Below are positions 53,140-59,687 of a stretch of DNA of 59,687 nucleotides, one piece after another. The first letter of the stretch is position 1, and each line of letters starts with the position of its first letter. Below the pieces are notes generated by a model that did not search any database, was not told the DNA's origin, and was given only the letters and a program-made list of their open reading frames with translations. Position numbers and translations under genes: made by a program. The stretch comes from an uncultured Prevotella sp. (GTDB taxonomy: Bacteria; Bacteroidota; Bacteroidia; Bacteroidales; Bacteroidaceae): assembly GCA_947170265.1 (NCBI GenBank), contig CAMVSV010000014.1, positions 1 to 59,687 of the forward strand. Direction: 5' to 3'.

Positions 53140-55467
53140 ATGCAACATCTACAACAAAATACCACTTTGCAGGGTGGAAAATACAGAATAGAGGGACTGC
53201 TGGGGCAAGGAGGCTTTGGCATCACTTATTTGGCGATTCAGGTTTCATCTAACCGCAAAGTTGCCATAAAAGAGTTATTCCTTAATGGCGTTAATGAGAG
53301 ATCAGGTTACTCCATACAAGTATCTAATTCTGTAAACAACCCTCTGTTTGAGAAGCAAAAAGAAAAGTTCAAGAAAGAGGCTAAGCGCATAATGTCATTA
53401 GACAATGAGCATATTGTGAAGGTCTATGACTTGTTCGAAGAGAACAACACTGTGTATTACGTCATGGATTATCTTGAAGGAGAGTCTTTAGCATCAAAGA
53501 TGAAAAGAGAGGGGCATCCAATGACGGAATCAGAAGTAATGGATATCCTTCCACAACTATTAGACGCTTTGTCCGAAATACACAAGTATCAAATATGGCA
53601 TTTGGACATAAAGCCAGCTAACATAATGCTAGTAGAAAAAAATGTTGTGTTAATAGACTTTGGTGCTAGTAAGCAGATCACGCCAAGTGAGATGACTTCC
53701 ACCGCCTTGTATTTCACTCCTGGTTATGCTCCAGCTGAACAAACAGGTATGCTCTTTAACCAATTTGGACCATGGACTGATTTATACGCAGTAGGTGCAA
53801 CAATATTCAATTTGCTAACGGGAAAGAGTCCATTAGAATTTGATATAGAAGAATTCAAGGAAGACGATTTGCCAGAAAGCAACTTGGGCTTGATGTATAA
53901 GATGATAAACTGGATGATGCAGCCCAGACGTAAAGAGAGACCACAAAAGGCTGTAGATGTAAAACAGAAATACTACGTTGATTTAGTTAGCATTGGTGTT
54001 GTTTCCATATCAAAAGAGGTTTTGCAAAAGGAAATAGTCAAGGTTAAAGGTGAAGACATTGACCTTGTTAAGGATTTAGGAGCAACCAAGAAACAGATTG
54101 ATATAATCCAAAAGGAGATAAAGGATTTGTTCGGAGCAGATATCGAAGGTTATCCTATGACTCATGACTGTATTGTTGTGGCAATCTTACAACAGTTAGG
54201 TTGGCTATTCGACATCGGGGGAGAAGATGGAGAAGAAGCTACAGATGAAGATACTGACGAACTGGAGAACCTTGTAAAAGAGCAGAATAAGATTCTTGAA
54301 GAGCGGGATGAAGAAACAGTTATCAGTGAAGGAGATAATAGAGATATTAATATGACCGTTGAGGAAATGGTCGCATTAGTAAACACTGACAACAAGAATG
54401 GCTTAGAAACAGTTCGTGGCATGGCAAATTCAGGAAATGCTGACGCACAACTTCTGGTTGGAATTATGTATAAAATGGGGGTTGGTGGAGAGGAACATCA
54501 ATCTGATGCTGCTTATTACTTCCGTATGGCTGCAGAACAAGGACTAGCTTCTGCTCAAACGAATCTTGGAAAATGTTATCTGGCAGGTGAGGGCGTACAT
54601 GAAGATGACAAGAAGGCATTTGAATGGTTTGAAAAAGCAGCCAAGCAAGATGATGCTGAGGGACAATGTCAATTAGGATTATGTTATCAACATGGATTAG
54701 GAGTTGAAAAGAATGAGATTCAAGCCTTTCAAAATTTTCTTAAAGCAGCAAATCAAAATTATGCAGAAGCTCAAATAAATTTAGGATTGTGCTATTATGA
54801 TGGAATCGGTATTTTTACGGATAAAAAGGGAGCATTTGAGTGGTTTAAGAGAGCTGCCGAACAAAACCATCCAGAAGGACAATTATGGGTCGGGATTTGT
54901 TATAATGAAGGAACGGGAACTACTAAAGATTCCTATGAAGCGGTAAAATGGTATAGAAAAGCAGCAGAACAAGGAATGGCTACTGCTCAATATAATTTGG
55001 GAATTTGTTATTTGAAAGGCGATGGAGTGAAAAAGAATAAGTCTGTTGCGAAGAAATGGTTCCAAAAAGCTGCAGATCAAGGGGATGAAGATGCACAGAA
55101 AGCCATTCAGTATATTGAACAACAAACGAATCAGGATTCAAATGACAAAAATAATTTGAGTGGGGATGAAAGCACAATCATAGATAAAGCTGGACATGAA
55201 ACGACTGTGGTTTCTCAGCCTTATTCTGCTTCAGCATCTGATTCATCATCCACCGACAATTATAATTCTTTCAACACATCTTTCTATGTTACTTGGGCTG
55301 TAACAGTGGTTGTTGCTGTTATCACTCTTGCCATTTTATGGAATAATGATAGTCCATGGCTAAAGGAGAAACCCTTTTTAGATTTGAGGTGGGATGGTAT
55401 TATTTTCACAACAATATGTTTAGTAACATACTTTGTTGTTGGCAAGATAACAGGATATGAAGATTAA
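53140..55467 (+). CDS. Ser/Thr kinase with Sel1 repeats and C-terminal membrane segments
   Basis: A 775-residue kinase. The kinase domain (about 14-270) has LGQGGFGITY, Lys44, HLDIKPANI (Asp156, with Leu in place of the HRD Arg), DFG (from 173) and YAPAEQ. A middle region (270-400) is acidic and includes a Glu-rich linker. About six or seven Sel1 repeats follow (405-663; AAEQG, LGLCYY and G.GV.KD signatures), forming a protein-binding solenoid. Two hydrophobic segments lie at about 712-733 and 752-771. Sel1 solenoids often recruit partners. The first 90 bases are nearly the same as those of the kinase gene at 55908. Confidence 0.9.
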   Translation: MQHLQQNTTLQGGKYRIEGLLGQGGFGITYLAIQVSSNRKVAIKELFLNGVNERSGYSIQVSNSVNNPLFEKQKEKFKKEAKRIMSLDNEHIVKVYDLFEENNTVYYVMDYLEGESLASKMKREGHPMTESEVMDILPQLLDALSEIHKYQIWHLDIKPANIMLVEKNVVLIDFGASKQITPSEMTSTALYFTPGYAPAEQTGMLFNQFGPWTDLYAVGATIFNLLTGKSPLEFDIEEFKEDDLPESNLGLMYKMINWMMQPRRKERPQKAVDVKQKYYVDLVSIGVVSISKEVLQKEIVKVKGEDIDLVKDLGATKKQIDIIQKEIKDLFGADIEGYPMTHDCIVVAILQQLGWLFDIGGEDGEEATDEDTDELENLVKEQNKILEERDEETVISEGDNRDINMTVEEMVALVNTDNKNGLETVRGMANSGNADAQLLVGIMYKMGVGGEEHQSDAAYYFRMAAEQGLASAQTNLGKCYLAGEGVHEDDKKAFEWFEKAAKQDDAEGQCQLGLCYQHGLGVEKNEIQAFQNFLKAANQNYAEAQINLGLCYYDGIGIFTDKKGAFEWFKRAAEQNHPEGQLWVGICYNEGTGTTKDSYEAVKWYRKAAEQGMATAQYNLGICYLKGDGVKKNKSVAKKWFQKAADQGDEDAQKAIQYIEQQTNQDSNDKNNLSGDESTIIDKAGHETTVVSQPYSASASDSSSTDNYNSFNTSFYVTWAVTVVVAVITLAILWNNDSPWLKEKPFLDLRWDGIIFTTICLVTYFVVGKITGYED

Positions 55468-55482
55468 AAACAAAACTGAGTT

Positions 55483-55905
55483 ATGGCAAACAATATTATT
55501 TCGAAGTCAGATAAAGCAAAAATGTTTGACTATCTAGGGGAATATGAAAACGTTATAAAAAAGAAGCGTGGGCAATTCGATTATAACAATAAGAATCTTC
55601 AAAATTTCTTATCCGCTAATGACATTTATCTTGGTCGATTAAATCAAACATGTAAAAAAGAGGCAGCCAAGCATAATTACTCGATTTTATTTGAACAAAC
55701 AAAACCGCAAAATAAAACAAATGATATTGTCCACCATCTATTACGCCATCTTAGAAATTCAATAGCACATGGAAGAATCATAAAGAAAGGGAATACAACT
55801 TATTTGTTAAAAGATATGTCTACAGATGGGAGAACTGTAAAGATGACGGGAGAAATAGATAGTAAGCTCTTTTTCAAATTGATTGATTTCCTAAAAAACA
55901 CTTAG
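55483..55905 (+). CDS. HEPN-family protein between two kinase genes
   Basis: A 140-residue protein with the HEPN signature RNSIAHGR (R-x4-H) at about residues 92-99, preceded by a helical region. It resembles the pEK499_p136-type HEPN family. HEPN proteins are often RNases of toxin, abortive-infection or CRISPR systems. No nucleotidyltransferase antitoxin is encoded nearby. It is co-directional, with 15 and 2 bases to its neighbours, so it is part of the kinase operon. It could be an effector released or activated by phosphorylation, which is inference. Confidence 0.8.
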   Translation: MANNIISKSDKAKMFDYLGEYENVIKKKRGQFDYNNKNLQNFLSANDIYLGRLNQTCKKEAAKHNYSILFEQTKPQNKTNDIVHHLLRHLRNSIAHGRIIKKGNTTYLLKDMSTDGRTVKMTGEIDSKLFFKLIDFLKNT

Positions 55906-55907
55906 TT

Positions 55908-57437
55908 ATGCAACACTTACAACCAAATACCACCTTGCAAGGTGGAAAATACAGAATAGAACGAGTGCTGGGGCAAGGAGGCTTTGGCAATACGTATGTT
56001 GGCTATAACACAGAGTTTGAAGAGACTGTTGCCATTAAGGAGTTCTTTATGAAAGGCGTGACGGAACGAGATGAAACGACTTGTGCTGTCAGCGTGAGTA
56101 ACGCAGATAACGTCGGTCAGTTTGAAGAACAGCGTGAAAAATTCAAGAAGGAAGCCCGTCGTTTACGCAAGTTGAAGAATGAGCATATTGTGAAAGTTCA
56201 CGACCTGTTCGAGGAGAATGGTACAGCTTACTATGTCATGGACTATATAGATGGTGAGTCGTTGGCTGAGAGGATGAAAAAAACTGCCCATCCTTTCTCT
56301 GAAGCTGAAGTAAGAAACATTCTGATTCAAATACTCGAAGCGCTAAAAGAGGTCCATCAGAATGAAATATGGCATCTTGACCTGAAACCTGGTAACATCA
56401 TGATTGACAAGGATGGAAATGCCTATCTTATAGACTTTGGCGCAAGCAAGCAGATTCGTGCCAATGGCAGCATGACAACATCTACTGCACTCTGTTATAC
56501 GCCAGGTTATGCTCCCAATGAGCAGATAGGCCAGATGTATGACCGTTTTGGCCCTTGGACGGATATTTATGCCCTTGGCGCTACAATTTACAATCTTCTG
56601 ACAAACAAAAAACCACCTATGGCTATTGACATCGAGGAAGATGAAGAAGATGCATTCGATTTTCCCAATACAGTATCTGATGGTATGCGCAAGCTGGTTG
56701 TCTGGATGATGCAGCCAAAAAGAAAGGCAAGACCGCAGAGTGTGGATGAGGTTATCGAACTGATTGAAAAACAGCCACAAGAAGAGGCCCCCAATCCCGT
56801 TTCGAAGGTAAAACCTGTTTTGGAGCCTGAACCTGAAAATGAGGAGACTCTGTTGATTGGTCAATCTGATTCTAACAATTCTGAAAAGACAGCAAATCAA
56901 AGTCAAAATAATGATGAGGAGCCAACAATTCTGGTGGTTTCAAAAAAGAATCAGAAGCCAGCCCCCCACATTGTTTCTAACAATTTCTTGCCACAGAGAG
57001 CAATTAAAGTTGGCGATTTTATCTTTGAGGATGGAACCTATTCTGACAATATAGGAAGTGACAAGAAGAAGGTGATAGGAACGCTCTTCTCTTATTATGG
57101 TGGTGCCCATGGGCAAATTATTTCTGCCATTAAACCTGATGATAACATGTCCATCAATGGGAAGGAACTAAAATGGCACGAAGCTTCTATAGCGGAATGG
57201 GTAGAAGTTATCCAGAATCTTGGACATTGCAAAGTGAATTTCTCTTCTTGGGAATATCGTTTCTTCTCTAATGATGTACGGAGCATCCTAATTAATCATC
57301 AAATAAAGGAGATAAGATATGCAACAAGAAAATCTGTTAGCGGAGTGGCTTATGTAGTAAATCTTGAAAGCTGTAGGCTAACTCCAATTGATGATTACAA
57401 CACAACACTTCCATACATATTTATAAGTGAATTCTAA
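55908..57437 (+). CDS. Soluble Ser/Thr kinase with unrecognised C-terminal domain
   Basis: A 509-residue kinase with the domain at about 14-285: LGQGGFGNTY, Lys44, HLDLKPGNI (Asp158, again Leu for the HRD Arg), DFG (176-178) and YAPNEQ. A linker (285-355) rich in Glu, Asn and Thr holds possible phospho-sites such as EETLLIG and EEPTILV. The C-terminal domain (about 360-509) begins KVGDFIFEDGTYSDNIG, looks beta-rich and has a GAHGQIISAI segment; it resembles surface-protein-type domains of Bacteroidota but I cannot name it. No membrane segment is seen. It is the last gene before the terminator. Confidence 0.9.
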   Translation: MQHLQPNTTLQGGKYRIERVLGQGGFGNTYVGYNTEFEETVAIKEFFMKGVTERDETTCAVSVSNADNVGQFEEQREKFKKEARRLRKLKNEHIVKVHDLFEENGTAYYVMDYIDGESLAERMKKTAHPFSEAEVRNILIQILEALKEVHQNEIWHLDLKPGNIMIDKDGNAYLIDFGASKQIRANGSMTTSTALCYTPGYAPNEQIGQMYDRFGPWTDIYALGATIYNLLTNKKPPMAIDIEEDEEDAFDFPNTVSDGMRKLVVWMMQPKRKARPQSVDEVIELIEKQPQEEAPNPVSKVKPVLEPEPENEETLLIGQSDSNNSEKTANQSQNNDEEPTILVVSKKNQKPAPHIVSNNFLPQRAIKVGDFIFEDGTYSDNIGSDKKKVIGTLFSYYGGAHGQIISAIKPDDNMSINGKELKWHEASIAEWVEVIQNLGHCKVNFSSWEYRFFSNDVRSILINHQIKEIRYATRKSVSGVAYVVNLESCRLTPIDDYNTTLPYIFISEF

Positions 57438-57468
57438 CTACACGCCCTATTATAAGGCAAGACACTTG

Positions 57469-57502
57469 TTTCGTACAACAATCCCACCACTTCATACAAG
57501 AT
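57469..57502 (+). promoter_or_regulatory. Second direct-repeat operator (LytTR-type)
   Basis: TTTCGTACAACAA (57469-57481) and CTTCATACAAGAT (57490-57502) are direct repeats 21 bp apart, and the second ends its core 17 bases before the -33 TTG. This geometry equals that at 48348-48381. The site overlaps the terminator stem of the preceding operon. Confidence 0.7.
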
Positions 57503-57517
57503 GGTGGGATTGTTTTT
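57478..57517 (+). terminator. Terminator of the kinase operon
   Basis: ACAATCCCACCA (57478-57489) pairs perfectly with TGGTGGGATTGT (57502-57513) and is followed by T residues. It ends the 9-kb signalling operon and overlaps the operator of the next promoter. Confidence 0.88.
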
Positions 57518-57545
57518 GTTTGGGCTGAAAAGCTTTGTATCTTTG
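57516..57545 (+). promoter_or_regulatory. Promoter of the small exported-protein operon
   Basis: TTG (57516-57518), 19 bp and TATCTTTG (57538-57545) match the consensus. The transcript leader is about 30 bases to the start at 57581. Confidence 0.75.
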
Positions 57546-57580
57546 CATCAGAAAACATGTCGAACTTAAAATTGAGAAGT

Positions 57581-58009
57581 ATGAAAAAATTATTATTCGT
57601 TTGCAGCATGATTGTTGTTTCTCTAACAGCATCAGCACAGTTTACTGTTTATCAACCAGTAGAAGTACCGCGTACTTCATATACTCCAAGTCCCGGCTAT
57701 GGCACACCTTTCACTATCTATGAGCCTGTATATGGCAATCCCTACCAGCAAAGGCAACAACAGGCAAAGCCAAAGATGCAGGAAGTGACATTGAGGGGAT
57801 ATTATAAGAAAGGTAATGACTGGTACAATATGCCTATCAGAGTTGGGATTATTGGTGAAGAGATAAGACTGTTGAGCATCAAAACGCAATATGGTTGGAG
57901 CAACTGTGGCAATAAGGCGAGTGAAGTCGGAGCCTGGGATTCAGAAGAAATCCGAGACAACTTCAACTATAAGGCATATACTACTATTTATGGAACGATC
58001 TATTTTTAA
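57581..58009 (+). CDS. Small exported protein of unknown function
   Basis: A 142-residue protein with a signal peptide (about 1-19, LTASAQ). A Pro/Tyr/Gln-rich linker (about 20-70: YTPSPGYGTPFTIYEP) leads to a compact C-terminal domain (70-142) with RGYYKKGNDWYNMPIRVGI and YGWSNCGNKASEVGAW. I do not recognise the family. I chose the ATG at 57581 because the signal peptide starts there; an in-frame ATG at 57557 would put eight polar residues in front. It is controlled by the same operator type as the kinase operon. Confidence 0.78.
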   Translation: MKKLLFVCSMIVVSLTASAQFTVYQPVEVPRTSYTPSPGYGTPFTIYEPVYGNPYQQRQQQAKPKMQEVTLRGYYKKGNDWYNMPIRVGIIGEEIRLLSIKTQYGWSNCGNKASEVGAWDSEEIRDNFNYKAYTTIYGTIYF

Positions 58010-58253
58010 CAAAAGGATGTACAGGAATATCAGGACATGGTCTCGTCTTTTTAACTGCTATGATAATGTGCATGAATTGTTTAGCTTTATACATGGAATG
58101 CTCATAATTATCGTTTTACCGTTTGCATTCTACAATACAATTAAAGACGAGGAGTATATATTAGCATTGTTTCTAATTGCTGTTTTTCTCATTGTGCTGA
58201 TATTCCTAATTAATATTTTCAGTAAACTAAGTAACATTATCAGCAATCACTAA
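57990..58253 (+). CDS. Small two-segment membrane protein
   Basis: An 87-residue protein if the ATG at 57990 is used, overlapping the previous gene by 20 bases; an ATG at 58017 would give 78 residues. It starts with a basic stretch (RMYRNIRTWSRLF) and has two hydrophobic segments (HGMLIIIVLPFAFY and ILALFLIAVFLIVLIFLINIF). I do not recognise a family. Its position between an exported protein and the 58260 gene suggests a membrane partner in the same operon. Confidence 0.6.
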   Translation: MERSIFNKRMYRNIRTWSRLFNCYDNVHELFSFIHGMLIIIVLPFAFYNTIKDEEYILALFLIAVFLIVLIFLINIFSKLSNIISNH

Positions 58254-58259
58254 ACGAAT

Positions 58260-58601
58260 ATGACTTTAGAAGAGTATTACAAACAGCCAGAATCAAAACG
58301 GACGAACGATGTCTATAGGGAGTTAGCAAAATCAGATCCGTTATTTGAAGATTGTGCCAGACTCATTCTTCTGCATTCGCGGCTAATGACATCATATAGC
58401 TACATTATGCGAAGTCTTAGAAGAGTGAAAAATATTACTATTGGCTATAGTCGAGCCTACCCTCTCTATTGGGAATTGGTAGCTACTGGGCTTGTTAAGC
58501 CCAAAGAAGGTACAAATACTTCTGTTGCTATTGCCACTTTCAAAGACAAGGCAGAGTTGGAAGTAAGACTGTCTGAGATAGGAGGCAGAATGAAAACATG
58601 A
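58260..58601 (+). CDS. Small cytosolic protein of unknown function
   Basis: A 113-residue protein starting MTLEEYYKQPESKRTNDVYREL. It is helical in its first two thirds (ARLILLHSRLMTSYSYIMRSLRRVK) and has a basic patch. The end (ATFKDKAELEVRLSEIGGRM) looks like a small helix-turn. No motif is recognised. It follows the membrane protein by 6 bases. Its stop codon touches the stop codon of the convergent Abi gene. Confidence 0.7.
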   Translation: MTLEEYYKQPESKRTNDVYRELAKSDPLFEDCARLILLHSRLMTSYSYIMRSLRRVKNITIGYSRAYPLYWELVATGLVKPKEGTNTSVAIATFKDKAELEVRLSEIGGRMKT

Positions 58602-59504
58602 CTACTGCCACAATGGTTCATTCTCCCAGCCACGCGGGAAGCCCATAGCAGCAGTGTCAATATCTGGATAGTTCGCAAGCAATGTATCAATCTTAGCTTT
58701 CATGTCATTCTGAGGCGAAATGACATCCAGAAAGTATTTGATGATGCATAGGTCAAAATAAACTCGAAGTGGGTCTGTCTGTAAAGAAAGCCAATTGCCT
58801 GTCATACGATTAGGCATCATAGGACGAATTGTGTTCTGTTTATTCCAAACACGAGCATGATGGCAACAATAGTTACGTGTAAGCGCAACAATGGTAAGCC
58901 ATGACTCAAACGGCGAGACTTGGAGACCAAATTTCTGTGCAATACGTTTCTTTAAGCGAGGAATCTTTATATTGCTATAAATGTTTGTCATAACACCAAA
59001 TGGCAATATCTCTGCCAAAATCCATGCAGGTGGATACGGATCAGAATAGGTTTGTTTGAAATGGACTATGAAATCTTCTCGAGAACGACGAAGTTCTGCA
59101 TCAATCAGATCCATTGTATGACGGAACTTCCCCTGATCAATAAAGATACTGCTATCTGTCAACCAGAACTTATTGTTAGTCATTTCACAACCGATATTGA
59201 CAATTGTACTACGAACAGCAACTTCAATTTTCTCAATTTCGTTGAAGATAAGCAAACGAAGTTTCTTATCGAAGCGATAAAGCATCATCACCTGATCAAA
59301 TGATGTATTGGGTTTATAACGATGCAATTCCTTTGGCATTTGTAACAAAGGATACATATAGGCAGACAAACGATAGTAGCCTATATATTCGATGTACCTC
59401 TCAGCCTTAACTGTGTCCGTAACAGACAAACCACGCTGCTGCAATTGCAGAACAAGGTCATGGGGATTGGTGTATGGCTTCTGAAATGGAACTCTGTTGC
59501 TCAT
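58602..59504 (-). CDS. Abi_2-family (AbiD/AbiF-like) abortive-infection protein
   Basis: A 300-residue protein of the Abi_2 family, associated with abortive phage infection. Signature parts are RYIEYIGYYRLSAYMYPL near residue 44, FDKKLRLLIFNEIEKIEVAVR around 90 and RNYCCHHARVWN near 215, where R-x4-H is the HEPN-type catalytic pattern. I chose the ATG at 59504, at the start of the family sequence (MSNRVPFQKPYTNP). A longer frame extends upstream but overlaps the promoter at 59570-59599. It lies convergent to the signalling cargo and is its own transcription unit. Confidence 0.88.
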   Translation of the reverse strand: MSNRVPFQKPYTNPHDLVLQLQQRGLSVTDTVKAERYIEYIGYYRLSAYMYPLLQMPKELHRYKPNTSFDQVMMLYRFDKKLRLLIFNEIEKIEVAVRSTIVNIGCEMTNNKFWLTDSSIFIDQGKFRHTMDLIDAELRRSREDFIVHFKQTYSDPYPPAWILAEILPFGVMTNIYSNIKIPRLKKRIAQKFGLQVSPFESWLTIVALTRNYCCHHARVWNKQNTIRPMMPNRMTGNWLSLQTDPLRVYFDLCIIKYFLDVISPQNDMKAKIDTLLANYPDIDTAAMGFPRGWENEPLWQ

Positions 59505-59569
59505 TGTATAAAAATAAAACGACCCGCACATTTGAGCATCGTTGAGAGGCTTGGCGGGTTCTGGTGGTG

Positions 59570-59599
59570 CAAAGGTACGAATAATTTCCGAATTACCAA
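59570..59599 (-). promoter_or_regulatory. Promoter of the Abi_2 gene
   Basis: On the minus strand TTG (59599-59597), 19 bp and TACCTTTG (59577-59570) match the consensus. The leader of about 60 bases can form a GACCCGC/GCGGGTT stem (59521-59527 with 59553-59559). Confidence 0.7.
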
Positions 59600-59608
59600 A
59601 GAATTTAC

Positions 59609-59687
59609 TTACTTTTTTGGGGAAAGCCTTGATTTTTCCACTTTTATACCCTGAGCTTCCCAATAAGTATCTATTATTTCCAGCATT
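59609..59687 (-). CDS. C-terminal end of a minus-strand gene cut by the window edge
   Basis: On the minus strand an open frame enters from the right edge and ends at a TAA at 59609-59611. The visible residues read MLEIIDTYWEAQGIKVEKSR and then LSPKK. The composition is clearly protein-like, and the stop falls just 9 bases before the Abi_2 promoter. The Met visible at the edge is probably internal. The family cannot be told from 25 residues; given the Abi_2 neighbour it may be another accessory gene. Confidence 0.5.
   Translation of the reverse strand, partial: MLEIIDTYWEAQGIKVEKSRLSPKK

Noticed and set aside
47242..57437. Type VI secretion regulatory cluster (PpkA/PppA/Fha)
   Set aside because: Kinase, phosphatase and FHA genes are shared with T6SS regulation, but no structural T6SS genes such as tssB, tssC, hcp or vgrG are present in the window.
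59505..59663. N-terminal extension of the Abi_2 protein
   Set aside because: The extension would be encoded across the Abi_2 promoter and across the end of the neighbouring minus-strand gene, and it has no family similarity.
1..59687. tRNA, rRNA or insertion sequences
   Set aside because: I looked for clover-leaf patterns, rRNA-like conserved stretches and transposase motifs and saw none that I could support.

Overview
The window comes from a Bacteroidota chromosome, most likely a member of the Prevotellaceae. The evidence is a SusC/SusD pair, secreted starch enzymes that end in short DLQG...KGVYI.NGK tails like those recognised by the type IX secretion system, promoters of the Bacteroidota type (TTG, 19-20 bp, TAnnTTTG), weak Shine-Dalgarno sequences, and housekeeping genes (dxs, trkA/trkH, recA, dnaK) of Bacteroidota character.

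Bases 1-22,430 form a starch-utilisation locus. It holds susC and susD, a small lipoprotein, three GH13 alpha-amylases, a 1,722-residue protein built from starch-binding modules, and a small protein with a cohesin-like domain. Two of the amylases end in a cohesin-like domain followed by a dockerin-like calcium-loop pair. The other secreted products end in the sorting-like tail. Each of the two amylase transcripts finishes with a short gene for a related tiny peptide and then a strong terminator. The locus is bracketed by two arrays of four short palindromes whose centres lie exactly 22 bp apart.

Bases 22,990-39,600 are mostly core chromosome: aminopeptidase C, dxs-trkA-trkH, an ATPase + DUF4435 pair that resembles PARIS defence, a Wzx-like flippase, a DUF6621-like protein, a carboxynorspermidine/saccharopine dehydrogenase, recA, a DUF4878 lipoprotein, a YiiX-like hydrolase and dnaK.

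From about 39,600 to the right edge the window enters an integrative mobilizable element with more AT-rich genes. It carries an HTH protein, a tyrosine recombinase, an excisionase-like protein, a DUF3987 ATPase, a primase-like protein, a structured putative oriT, a MobC-like protein, a relaxase and a membrane protein. Its cargo (47,182-58,601) is a compact phospho-signalling system: a LytTR regulator, two FHA proteins, a membrane-anchored acidic protein, a secreted caspase-like protease, a PP2C phosphatase, three Hanks-type kinases with different C-terminal modules (TonB-C, Sel1 repeats, an unrecognised beta-rich domain), a HEPN protein and a small operon of exported or membrane proteins. Two promoters in this cargo share the same pair of GTACA-type direct repeats, 21 bp apart and 17 bp upstream of the -33 box. 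This points to one regulon, probably run by the LytTR protein. An Abi_2 gene follows on the opposite strand, and the last bases hold the end of another minus-strand gene.
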